NCBI RefSeq assembly: GCF_013044505.1
Contig: NZ_JABERD010000063.1
Span: 1 to 47,610, forward strand
Origin: Streptomyces sp. S3(2020)
Lineage (GTDB): Bacteria > Actinomycetota > Actinomycetes > Streptomycetales > Streptomycetaceae
Length of the DNA stretch: 47,610 nucleotides
Direction of reading: 5' to 3'
Both the position numbers and the translations under genes were made by a program. Positions within the stretch are counted from its first letter, which is position 1. Each line of letters begins with the position of its first letter. This document shows positions 41,021 to 47,610 of the stretch, piece by piece. A model generated the notes under the pieces. It ran no database searches, was not told the DNA's origin, and worked only from the letters and a program-made list of their open reading frames with translations.

Positions 41021-42306
41021 AGCCGCACTCCGCGGACCGTGTCGGTGCACCAGGCCCTTAAGTCGGTCTCCGAGGCAAGCAATTCCGCCATCTGCGGATC
41101 CCCCTCCACCGTGGCGCGGCCACCGTGGACCGTGCGCTGGGCGGCTATCAGCGTCATCGCCAGGCGGACACCGTCCGGGGCCAGCAGGTCCTCCACCAGC
41201 GAGGCAACGTCGTTCTTGGCCACCGCCGCCGCATGCGTGGCCGGGTCGAGGGCGGCGATGATGTCGGCGAGCGCCCACATGCCCTCGTCGACGAGGAAGC
41301 GTGTGATCGGGTCCTGGAAGAAGTGCCCCATCGCCTCGCCGAAGTCCTGGCCGGTGAACATCAGCCGCCGGTCCGGCGCCGTACCCGCGAAGATCCAGAA
41401 GGTACCGTCCGAGTTCAGTGTCACTGCGGCTCCGGCACTGGCCGCATAGGCCCCACGGATCGCGTCGTTGACCGCGGTGGCCAACGACAGCCGGTTCGAC
41501 CCCGACTCGAACGGCGCGTAGTACTCCTTGATGGTCTGCGAACCTTCCAAAAGGTCGTCGCGCAGTTCGGCGGCCTTGCCGCTGAGCCGGAACACGTTGA
41601 AGGTGATCGGTAACCCGGTTCCGTCGGGCAGCACGATGCGCCGGTTCCAGTCGTTGACCGTCTCGACCGTGGCGGCCAACTCCCGTGCCAGGGCGGTGTC
41701 CACGATATCCATGTCCGGCTGGATGCTGCGAAAGCCCAGCGCGAAGGCGGGCCGCACCGTCTGCCAGGCACGGGCGACGTTGCCGTAGTGCGGGATCTCC
41801 ACCGGACGCGGTGCCTCGATGTGGTAGCGGTCGATACTCAGCCGGAGCAGCGTCTCGGGCGGATTCGGATTGCGGCTCAGGGCCTCGTCCATGCGCCGCA
41901 GCAGACGCTCCGCTCGGCTCTCCTGCTTGCCCCAGTAGCCGGCCGTCACGATCTCCACGCGCGGCACGCTGACCCGCTCCAGCAGTCGCAGGATGCTCTG
42001 GAACTTCAGGAACGGCTCGCCGCCCCCGGTGATGTTGAGCTTCTCCGAACGGGAAGCGTTGATGAAGTCGATGGCCGCATCCAGCTCCGGCCGCGACAGC
42101 GAGTCCTTGGCCGTCTCCTTGCGTGTCAGATCCGACGCGTACATGCAGTGCTCACACGCGACCGGGCACAGCTCGCTGAGATGGATGAAGAAGCTCGATC
42201 CCCGATCCGGAACAGTCACACCGTGGTGGCACACCGCTCTGATGACCCGTTCGCGTGACTCCTTCGGATTGTCGAACAGCGTGCCATGACCCGCATCGAT
42301 GCTCAC
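41017..42306 (-). CDS. radical SAM protein, first gene of a three-gene operon
   Basis: A 429-residue radical SAM enzyme. The 4Fe-4S cluster motif is ELCPVACEHCMYAS (Cys47, Cys51, Cys54). The GGE motif is NITGGGEPFLKF, and RLSIDRYHIE fits the next strand. The barrel ends near 260 and the remaining 170 residues are unassigned. They have no SPASM-type Cys cluster. It binds SAM and makes a 5'-deoxyadenosyl radical, but the substrate is unknown. GTG 42306 follows GAGGAG. The operon is coupled by GTGA and ATGA overlaps to a UPRT-like enzyme and an MFS pump, a set I do not recognise from a known pathway. Confidence 0.88.
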   Translation of the reverse strand: MSIDAGHGTLFDNPKESRERVIRAVCHHGVTVPDRGSSFFIHLSELCPVACEHCMYASDLTRKETAKDSLSRPELDAAIDFINASRSEKLNITGGGEPFLKFQSILRLLERVSVPRVEIVTAGYWGKQESRAERLLRRMDEALSRNPNPPETLLRLSIDRYHIEAPRPVEIPHYGNVARAWQTVRPAFALGFRSIQPDMDIVDTALARELAATVETVNDWNRRIVLPDGTGLPITFNVFRLSGKAAELRDDLLEGSQTIKEYYAPFESGSNRLSLATAVNDAIRGAYAASAGAAVTLNSDGTFWIFAGTAPDRRLMFTGQDFGEAMGHFFQDPITRFLVDEGMWALADIIAALDPATHAAAVAKNDVASLVEDLLAPDGVRLAMTLIAAQRTVHGGRATVEGDPQMAELLASETDLRAWCTDTVRGVRL

Positions 42307-42524
42307 GCGCTCTCCTCGCCTCGACCGTCCGCGACCACCCGACAGCCTCCGGCGCCGTGCCCGAATGCCCCGCCGGGGCCGCGTCGAGCCGTGACTCTAT
42401 CCGCGAAGATCCCGACGAACATGAGCCTGATCAAGCGATTTGCTCTCCTGCCGACATGGAGCCAGGAACGAGCCGCCTCCTCAAAACGTGGAGGCTCCCG
42501 GCTGGAGACGGGCAGCTCTCCTAG

Positions 42525-42662
42525 CCCCACTGCCACGAGAACCACCGCTTCCTGTGCACTCCCCTACTCGCCGCCGACCGTGCCGTCCTGCGCGACCGCA
42601 GCGGCCTCGAGCGCTGCGTCCGAGGGCTTCTCGACGACCTCGGCGTCCCGGTACAGCACTGA
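42525..42662 (+). pseudogene. 3' remnant of an unidentified gene
   Basis: An open frame without a start codon, entered after a TAG at 42522, has strong third-position GC and reads protein-like (ENHRFLCTPLLAADRAVLRD, then GLERCVRGLLDDLGVPVQH). It ends at a TGA that is directly followed by a strong hairpin. It looks like the tail of a gene whose front was deleted. The family is not recognised. The rest of the 42307-42820 spacer shows no gene. Confidence 0.45.
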
Positions 42663-42690
42663 CCGCGCGCAGGGTGTGTGCCGCGCGGTC
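42661..42690 (+). terminator. terminator hairpin after the gene remnant
   Basis: GACCGCGCG (42661-42669) pairs perfectly with CGCGCGGTC (42682-42690) around a 12-base loop. It begins inside the stop codon of the remnant. Confidence 0.65.
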
Positions 42691-42820
42691 GAGCCGACCC
42701 GCCTGCTGCCTCGGCTTGACCGACGCACGCGGCACGCCCCCTGCGCGCGGGTCGTACCACCGCGCATCACCTGGCCCGTCGGATCCATCGATGGGACGTG
42801 TCCGCCGTCAGCGTGAGTTC

Positions 42821-43273
42821 TCATCCCCGTCGGCGCAGCGAGCGGAGGATCTTCGGCATGGCGCCTCCGATGACGAGGGCGGCGAGGGGCAGGACGATGT
42901 CGGACCACGGGTCGCGGATGGGCTTGTAGGTGGCGGTGCCGTCCCGGATCTCGATGTATCCCAGGGGCCTGGCCTCGGCCCCGCCTCCGCCGCCTCCCCC
43001 GTCGCCGCTCTTCGTGGCGCCCACTTCGCGTCCGGCTCCGCCGCCGAAGCCGAAAGCGACCTTGGCGACCGGGATGACGGTGATGCCGTCGGCCGTGATG
43101 GGTTCGCCGTAGACGGCGGTGACCGAGGCGCGGCCGCCGAGCTTGTCGGCCAGGCGTTCCAGCAAGGTGACGGAGGCGTGGGCGGCGGACACGTTCGCGT
43201 CGGGTAGCCGTACGGGTGCCGTCTCGTCCCCAGGTGCGGACACCTCCTGGCCAGACACCTCGGGGGCGGTCAT
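42821..43273 (-). CDS. GerW family sporulation protein (YtfJ-like)
   Basis: A 150-residue protein of the GerW/YtfJ family. The core has TLLERLADKLGGRASVTAVYGEPITADGITVIPVAKVAFGFGGG in separable pieces (VTAVYGEPI, VIPVAKVAFGFGGG), followed by a Gly-rich linker, LGYIEIRDGTATYKPI, and a hydrophobic C-terminal segment (IVLPLAALVIGGAMP) ending in RRRG. In Bacillus GerW is needed for spore germination; in Streptomyces the role is not known to me. It overlaps the stop of the upstream methyltransferase by four bases, so the two are coupled. Confidence 0.87.
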   Translation of the reverse strand: MTAPEVSGQEVSAPGDETAPVRLPDANVSAAHASVTLLERLADKLGGRASVTAVYGEPITADGITVIPVAKVAFGFGGGAGREVGATKSGDGGGGGGGAEARPLGYIEIRDGTATYKPIRDPWSDIVLPLAALVIGGAMPKILRSLRRRG

Positions 43274-43944
43274 GAGGTCCCGCCCGGTTGCGAGCGCTCA
43301 GCGGTGCCGAGGATGTGCGTGGCCGCCGGGGAGGGCACGCGGGTCTCGGGGAAGGCGAACTTCTCCAGCGAGGTGAGTGTGAACCCGGCGGCGATGATGG
43401 CCGCTTCGGTGTCACGGCCGGTGTGGCAGCCGCCCATCAGCAGGGGCCAGACGGTGGCGTCCACGACGCGCTGTACGCGGCGCATCGCGGGTGAGTCGGC
43501 GCGTACGTGCTCGAAGAAACGGAGCTGCCCGCCGGGCCGCAGAACACGGTGGAGTTCGGCGAGGGCGGCGTGCGGGTCGGCCACCGAGCACAGGGTGAGG
43601 CAGGCGACCGCCGCATCGAACGAGCCGTCCGGCACGGGCAGTTGCTCGGCGATCCCGTCGATCACGTCCGCCGGGACCGATGCCGTGCGGGCGCTCTGCT
43701 CGGCCAGGGCCCGCAGGCGTGGCTCGGGTTCGACGGCCAGCACCCGCTTCACCTCCGGCGGGTAGTGGGCGAAGTTCAGCCCGTTGCCCGCGCCGATCTC
43801 GACGACCTCGCCGGTCAGGCCGGAGAGCAGGCGGGTGCGGTGTTCCGTGATGCCGGCCTTGCCCAGGGCGGGTCCGGCGACCTTCGCGTAGAACCGGGCG
43901 AAGACCGGATGGCTCTTGGTCGGCACAGAGATCTGTTGGGTCAT
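43270..43944 (-). CDS. class I SAM-dependent methyltransferase
   Basis: A 224-residue methyltransferase of the UbiE/Methyltransf_11 type. Motif I is VVEIGAGNGLNFAHYP, followed by VLAVEPEPRLRALAE (acidic end of strand 2), VADVIDG-like segment PADVIDGIAEQLPVP, and LAELHRVLRPGGQLRFFEHV (post-motif). It probably methylates a small or lipid substrate. The nearest ribosome site (GAGGAGG) is 13 bases from ATG 43944. It is divergent from the MarR gene, whose palindromic site lies in the shared promoter region, so MarR control is likely. Confidence 0.87.
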   Translation of the reverse strand: MTQQISVPTKSHPVFARFYAKVAGPALGKAGITEHRTRLLSGLTGEVVEIGAGNGLNFAHYPPEVKRVLAVEPEPRLRALAEQSARTASVPADVIDGIAEQLPVPDGSFDAAVACLTLCSVADPHAALAELHRVLRPGGQLRFFEHVRADSPAMRRVQRVVDATVWPLLMGGCHTGRDTEAAIIAAGFTLTSLEKFAFPETRVPSPAATHILGTAERSQPGGTS

Positions 43945-44010
43945 GGCTTGTCACCGTCCTCCTCGACAGCAGTGCCTCGGCGCTACGATGTTTTGCGGAG
44001 GTACTACATA

Positions 44011-44025
44011 GTGAAGTCACTTCAC
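44011..44025. promoter_or_regulatory. 15-bp palindrome at the MarR start, candidate operator
   Basis: GTGAAGT-C-ACTTCAC is a perfect inverted repeat that begins at the GTG start codon of the MarR gene and lies between the two divergent genes. Its size and position fit an autoregulatory MarR operator. Confidence 0.6.
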
Positions 44026-44469
44026 GATATGCCCGAGGGGACCGCTTCAGCCAGCGTCTCGCTGGATCGGCTCTTCGAGCTCGCCGAGGTGCTCGGCGCG
44101 ATGATGGCGCGCGGTGTCGCCGAGCGCGGGCTGACGATGGCCCGGGCGGGTCTGCTGTGGGCCCTGCTGCACGACGGGCCGATGACCCAGCGGGCGCTGG
44201 CCGCACGACTGGGGGTCACCCCGCGCAATGTCACCGGCCTGCTGGACGCCCTGCAGGTCGACGGGCTGGTGGCCCGCGAGGCACACCCGAGCGACCGGCG
44301 CGCGACCTTGGTGTCTCTGACGGAGAAGGGCCGCATGGTCACGGCGGCCCTGCGGGGTGGCCGTAACTCCATGGCTGCGGAGCTGTTCGGCGACATGCCC
44401 GCCACGCAACTGGAGGCGTTTCAAGGTGGGTTGGAGGTCGTGATCGAGCGGCTGCGGGCGATGGGGTGA
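44011..44469 (+). CDS. MarR family transcriptional regulator
   Basis: A 152-residue MarR protein. The winged helix spans about 45-115: GPMTQRALAARLGVTPRNVT is the HTH and AREAHPSDRRATLVSLTEKG is the wing with the conserved DxR. GTG 44011 is preferred because GGAGG (43997-44001) lies 9 bases upstream; ATG 44029 would give a shorter protein without a ribosome site. MarR repressors respond to phenolic or oxidising compounds. The likely targets are its own gene and the divergent methyltransferase-GerW operon. Confidence 0.87.
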   Translation: MKSLHDMPEGTASASVSLDRLFELAEVLGAMMARGVAERGLTMARAGLLWALLHDGPMTQRALAARLGVTPRNVTGLLDALQVDGLVAREAHPSDRRATLVSLTEKGRMVTAALRGGRNSMAAELFGDMPATQLEAFQGGLEVVIERLRAMG

Positions 44470-44489
44470 GCGTGCCGCATGTCCTGTGC

Positions 44490-44798
44490 TCAGCTGCGGT
44501 CCTGCTGGCCGTCGGCGTGCCATGGCGCGTCGGACGGGGTGGGCAAGGGGGTGTCCGTCAGACGGAGTGCGTACACGTCCTGGTCGGGCTCGGGGACGGG
44601 CCCGAGGTAGGTGTGACCGGTCATCTGGCACCAGGCGGGCAGGTCGAGCGGGGCGGCCGGGTCTGTGGCGATGACGTGGACGACCGAGCCGGGCTCGGCT
44701 CCGTCGATACGGGCGCGCAGCTTCAGCAGCAGGGTGACGCAGAGTAGGCCGGTGCCGTCGACCGTGATGTCGGCGGTGGTGGTGGAGGGGTTGGTCAT
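44490..44798 (-). CDS. TusA-like sulfur carrier protein
   Basis: A 102-residue protein of the TusA/SirA family. The active Cys lies at residue 20 in DGTGLLCVTLLLKLRARI. In canonical TusA it is followed by a Cys-Pro-x-Pro motif, but both prolines are missing here. The rest of the fold (PGSVVHVIATDPAAPLDLPAWCQMTG-type segment, split by a second Cys near 58) is normal. TusA carries persulfide sulfur from a cysteine desulfurase to acceptors. ATG 44798 overlaps the stop of the cysteine desulfurase gene (ATGA), which supports such a partnership. Confidence 0.87.
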   Translation of the reverse strand: MTNPSTTTADITVDGTGLLCVTLLLKLRARIDGAEPGSVVHVIATDPAAPLDLPAWCQMTGHTYLGPVPEPDQDVYALRLTDTPLPTPSDAPWHADGQQDRS

Positions 44799-45979
44799 CG
44801 GCTGCTCGCGGTGGCGGCGAGGTCGGCAGCCGCCTTGAGCAACGCGGTCGCCGCCGTTTCGATGTCCTCGGGTGTGCTCCAGCGGCCCAGGGACAGCCGC
44901 AGGGCCCCAAGCACGCGGTCCGGGTTCAGGCCCATGGCGGTCAGGACGGGCGACGGGGTGTGGGTGCCGCCGTGGCAGGCCGATCCGGTGGAGGCTGCCA
45001 GGCTGGGTGCGGCGGCGAGGAGTTCGTGCCCGAGTATGCCGTCGATGCTGACGTTCAGTGTGTTGGGCAGGCGTCCCGTGTCGGGTCCGTTGAGGTGGAC
45101 GCGGCCGGGCAGGGCATCGGTCAGGCGCCGGTGCAGGCCGTCCCGGAGTGCCGCGACACGGTTCGGTGCCCCGTCGGTGAGTTCCCCGGCGGCGAGTTCG
45201 GCGGCCTTGCCCAGTGCCACGGCGAGTGCGACGTTCTCGGTGCCGGCGCGCAGGCCCCTTTCCTGGCCTCCGCCGTAGACGAGCGGCTCGAGGGCGACGC
45301 CCCGGCGGACGTACAAGGCGGCGATGCCCTTCGGCGCGTACATCTTGTGGCCGACGACCGTCAGCAGATCGACGCCCAACTCCTTTACGTCCAAGGGGAT
45401 TTTTCCGGCCGCCTGGGCGGCGTCGCAGTGGAAGAGCGCCCCGTGGGCGCGCGTGATGCGGGCCAGTTCGGCGATGGGCTGGAGAGCGCCGGTCTCGTTG
45501 TTCGCGGCCATGACCGAGATCAGGACGGTGCGGTCGGTGAGGGCGGCGGCGAGCCCGGCCGGGTAGACCAGGCCGTCGCCGTCGACCGGTAGATACGTCA
45601 CCTCGGTGCCGTGGAGGCGTTCCAGGGCGCGGCAGGTCTCCAGGACGGCCGGATGCTCGGTGACCTGGGTGATCACATGCGGGCGGCTGGCCTCGGCGCT
45701 CAGCACGGCGCCACGCAGGGCGAGGTTGTCGGCCTCCGAGCCGGAGCCCGTGAAGACGATCTCGTCGTGCCGGGCCCCGATCAGGGCCGCGACCTGCTCG
45801 CGTGCGTGATGGAGCGCGTGGCGGGGCTGGTCACCGTAGGAATGGCTGCTGGAGGGGTTGCCGAAGTGATGCGCCAGGTGTGGCAGTATCGCGTCGACCA
45901 CCCGGGGGTCGACGGGGGTGGTGGCGTTGTAGTCCAGGTAGACCCGCCCGCCTCGCAGCCCCGGGTGCGCGGGGATCAC
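44795..45979 (-). CDS. cysteine desulfurase (NifS/IscS family)
   Basis: A 394-residue PLP enzyme that takes sulfur from cysteine as a protein persulfide. VYLDYNATTPVDP marks the N-terminus, GSGSEADNLALRG is the cofactor region, and Lys212 in VVGHKMYAPKG forms the Schiff base. Cys334 in STGSACHGGTHTPSPVL is the persulfide-forming residue on a short loop. Full length for group I enzymes. GTG 45979 overlaps the stop of the ArsR-rhodanese gene (GTGA). With TusA downstream and rhodanese upstream it forms a persulfide relay (inference from context). Confidence 0.93.
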   Translation of the reverse strand: MIPAHPGLRGGRVYLDYNATTPVDPRVVDAILPHLAHHFGNPSSSHSYGDQPRHALHHAREQVAALIGARHDEIVFTGSGSEADNLALRGAVLSAEASRPHVITQVTEHPAVLETCRALERLHGTEVTYLPVDGDGLVYPAGLAAALTDRTVLISVMAANNETGALQPIAELARITRAHGALFHCDAAQAAGKIPLDVKELGVDLLTVVGHKMYAPKGIAALYVRRGVALEPLVYGGGQERGLRAGTENVALAVALGKAAELAAGELTDGAPNRVAALRDGLHRRLTDALPGRVHLNGPDTGRLPNTLNVSIDGILGHELLAAAPSLAASTGSACHGGTHTPSPVLTAMGLNPDRVLGALRLSLGRWSTPEDIETAATALLKAAADLAATASSR

Positions 45980-46644
45980 GCGGCTTCTCCGGTGGTCACC
46001 GGCAGGTCGGCGAGGCGCCACTCCAGCATGCCGTCGGACAGCCGTACGGCTCGCCGCCCGTGGGCGGTGAGCAGCCGTACGGCCTCGTGGGCCAGGACGC
46101 AGTACTCGCCGCGGCAGTAGGCGACGACCTCGGTGTCGGCGGGCAACTCGGCGATGCGGTCGGCGAGTTCCTCGACCGGGATGGAGAGCGCGCCGGGGAT
46201 GTGCCCGGCGGCGTACTCCTCGGCCGGACGCACGTCCAGGACGACGACCTCGCCCGCCCGGGCGCGGCTCAGCAGTTCCTCTCGGCCGACCTCCTCCGGC
46301 TGGTCGTCCCCGAGGTAGGCGGTGCGGGCGGCCTCGACTCCCGCCTGGTGCGTCTGGGCGACCCGCCGCAGCAGGGCGTAGAGCACGGCGACGTCGTCTC
46401 CGGCCAGCCGGTAGTGGATACGCACGCCCTCGCGGCGGGTGGCCACGAGCCCGGCCTGCTTGAGGGTCTGCAGATGGGCCGAGGCGGTGGTCAGGTTCAG
46501 CCCGGCTGCCTTGGCGAGGGCGTCGACGGTGCGCTCGCCCTGGGCCAGCAGGTCGAGCAGTTCCAGGCGCTTTCCGCTGCTCAGCGCCTTGCCGGTGTGG
46601 GCGAAGGCGTCGTAGAGCGCCGACTTGCGCGCGGGGTCTCCCAT
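45976..46644 (-). CDS. ArsR-type regulator fused to a rhodanese domain
   Basis: A 222-residue fusion. Residues 1-100 form an ArsR winged helix (GKRLELLDLLAQGERTVDAL, then LTTASAHLQTLKQAGLVATR) that contains no Cys, so it lacks the usual metal or persulfide Cys sites. Residues about 120-215 form a rhodanese domain with the active loop AYCRGEYCVLAHEA (Cys177, Cys182). The rhodanese Cys could sense sulfane sulfur and change DNA binding (inference). ATG 46644 is preferred because GGAGG lies 5-9 bases upstream; ATG 46656 has no ribosome site. It heads the desulfurase-TusA operon. Confidence 0.88.
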   Translation of the reverse strand: MGDPARKSALYDAFAHTGKALSSGKRLELLDLLAQGERTVDALAKAAGLNLTTASAHLQTLKQAGLVATRREGVRIHYRLAGDDVAVLYALLRRVAQTHQAGVEAARTAYLGDDQPEEVGREELLSRARAGEVVVLDVRPAEEYAAGHIPGALSIPVEELADRIAELPADTEVVAYCRGEYCVLAHEAVRLLTAHGRRAVRLSDGMLEWRLADLPVTTGEAA

Positions 46645-46651
46645 GGCATCC

Positions 46652-46675
46652 TCCATAAATCCATGGAATATTGTA
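46652..46675 (-). promoter_or_regulatory. promoter and candidate operator of the sulfur operon
   Basis: On the minus strand a TACAAT -10 box (46670-46675) is followed by the inverted repeat TCCAT-n6-ATGGA (46652-46656 and 46663-46667), with CCATGG in its middle. The repeat sits at the expected transcription start, a classic ArsR operator position. The same spacer must also carry the divergent promoter of the metallo-hydrolase gene. Confidence 0.5.
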
Positions 46676-46730
46676 TCCGTAGGTGGGCGCTGCGACCACT
46701 CAGCACCTACCGTGACACCAGGAGGACCTG

Positions 46731-47610
46731 ATGGGCTTCGCCGACGATCACCTGATACCGCTGGTCGACGAGGGGCTGGGCAACAGCGCCTACCTCGTGG
46801 ATCTGGGCGACGGGCGCGCCCTGGCGGTGGACGCGAGCCGGGATCTGCGTGCCCTGCGCGCCGCCGCCGAACAGCGCGGGCTGAGCGTCGCCTACGCCGC
46901 CGACACCCACCTGCACGCCGACTTCCTCACCGGCGCGCTCCAGCTCGCCGCCGACGACGGCGCGACCGTGCTGGCCTCCGCCGCCGGACACCGCGCCTTC
47001 CCGCACACCGCGCTCGCCGACGGCGACGAGACCGACTTGGGCGGACTGACCCTGCGCGCCCTGGCCACCCCCGGCCACACCGACGAGCACCTGTCCTTCC
47101 TCCTCCTGGACGGCACAAGGGAGCTGGGCGTCTTCACCGGCGGCTCCCTCATCGTCGGCTCCGCCGCCCGCACCGACCTCATGGGCGCCGACCGAGCCGA
47201 GGAACTGGCCCGCGCCCAGTACCACTCCCTACGGCACCTGGCCCAACTCCCGGACGAGACCGCCGTATGGCCCACCCACGGCGCCGGCTCCTTCTGCTCC
47301 GCCCCGCCCGGCGCCGCCCGCACCACCACCATCGGCGCCCAGAAACAGGCCAACGCCCTGCTCACCGCGCCGGACGAGGACACCTTCGTACGGCGGCTGC
47401 TGGCGAGCCTCGGCTCGTATCCCGCCTACTTCGACCGCCTGGGCGAGATCAACCGCCGGTCCCCCCCCGTGCCCCCCGCCCCCTCCCCCACCCCCCCCCC
47501 CCCCATCCCCCCCGCCCTCCCCCCGCCCCCGGCGCCCCAGACACCCCCACCCACTGCCCCGGCCCCCCACTCCCCCCACCCACCCCCCCGCCCCCCCCCC
47601 CCCCCCCCCC
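46731..47610 (+). CDS. MBL-fold metallo-hydrolase, 3' end not readable
   Basis: ATG 46731 has GGAGG 5 bases upstream. About 245 residues read normally. The metal motif is DTHLHADFLTGA (His60, His62, Asp64), with Phe65 where most family members have His. TPGHTDEHLSF, TGGSLIVGSAARTDL and PTHGAG supply the remaining ligands. This resembles persulfide-dioxygenase-like proteins that often carry a C-terminal rhodanese domain. After NRRS (near 47460) the sequence turns into C-runs that translate as Pro-rich nonsense, so the real C-terminus is lost. Divergent from the sulfur operon, it probably detoxifies or oxidises persulfides (inference). Confidence 0.82.
   Translation, partial: MGFADDHLIPLVDEGLGNSAYLVDLGDGRALAVDASRDLRALRAAAEQRGLSVAYAADTHLHADFLTGALQLAADDGATVLASAAGHRAFPHTALADGDETDLGGLTLRALATPGHTDEHLSFLLLDGTRELGVFTGGSLIVGSAARTDLMGADRAEELARAQYHSLRHLAQLPDETAVWPTHGAGSFCSAPPGAARTTTIGAQKQANALLTAPDEDTFVRRLLASLGSYPAYFDRLGEINRRSPPVPPAPSPTPPPPIPPALPPPPAPQTPPPTAPAPHSPHPPPRPPPPPP
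47460..47610. other. C-homopolymer-rich terminal artefact
   Basis: The last 150 bases are almost only C with scattered A, T and G, rising to an uninterrupted C-run at the very end. This is unlike any Streptomyces sequence and begins in the middle of a well-conserved gene. A two-colour Illumina poly-G read-through on the opposite strand, or low-quality contig-end extension, would explain it. Confidence 0.85.

Noticed and set aside
42564..43415. A 283-aa minus-strand frame overlapping GerW and the methyltransferase.
   Set aside because: It is out of frame with two coupled real genes and is Arg-rich nonsense.

Overview
The window reads as central-chromosome DNA of a Streptomyces or a very close relative. 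The GC content and third-position GC are very high, many starts are GTG or TTG, and many genes begin 6 to 7 bases after a TANNNT -10 box, a leaderless arrangement. There is a perfect ParB site (parS), two clusters of DnaA boxes, and gene families typical of the genus: DtpA with Sco, a DUF5926 protein, several ATP-binding regulators, stand-alone prim-pol and GerW. From memory, the gene order from about 1.4 to 36.4 kb resembles the S. coelicolor SCO3950-SCO3980 neighbourhood near oriC. No search was run to confirm this.

Layout, left part. 1-5.9 kb holds a partial prim-pol-like gene, two small conserved genes, tRNA-Ser(UGA), a membrane HtrA-type protease, a glycerophosphodiester phosphodiesterase, an RsbW-like ATPase and a SEC-C protein. 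6.1-16.8 kb holds a secreted repeat protein, a prim-pol domain protein, a GAF-phosphatase, aminopeptidase P, a MocR regulator with its likely target MFS pump, a CitG-like protein, a Tat-exported intradiol dioxygenase, an acetyltransferase and a second RsbW-like ATPase. 17.0-23.1 kb is an extracytoplasmic copper operon: Met-rich membrane protein, YcnI, Sco, PCuAC chaperone, CopC-CopD fusion and DyP peroxidase DtpA. It appears to capture copper, carry it across and around the membrane, and export a heme peroxidase.

Middle part. 23.3-26.9 kb carries pheA, a DnaA-box-rich spacer of about 550 bp, serS and a HAD phosphatase. Next come an abnormal tRNA-Ser-like gene, two ABC transporter pairs in one overlapping operon, an M24 protein, an EphD-like hydrolase-reductase fusion, a MerR regulator behind a chain of repeated micro-ORFs, kptA and parS.

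Right part. From about 36.7 kb the sequence becomes mosaic. There is an LLM oxidoreductase truncated next to an inverted intact paralogue, and a SulP transporter and a LuxR regulator that both lack their 5' halves and abut at one base. A 3' gene remnant still has its terminator. Between these scars lie two compact operons of most interest. One is a translationally coupled radical SAM - uracil-phosphoribosyltransferase-like - MFS operon (39.25-42.3 kb). The other is a sulfur operon of an ArsR-rhodanese fusion, a cysteine desulfurase and a TusA-like protein, divergent from a metallo-beta-lactamase-fold gene (44.5-47.5 kb). A GerW-methyltransferase pair with a divergent MarR sits between them. 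The last 150 bases are almost pure C and look like a sequencing or assembly artefact, so the final gene cannot be completed.
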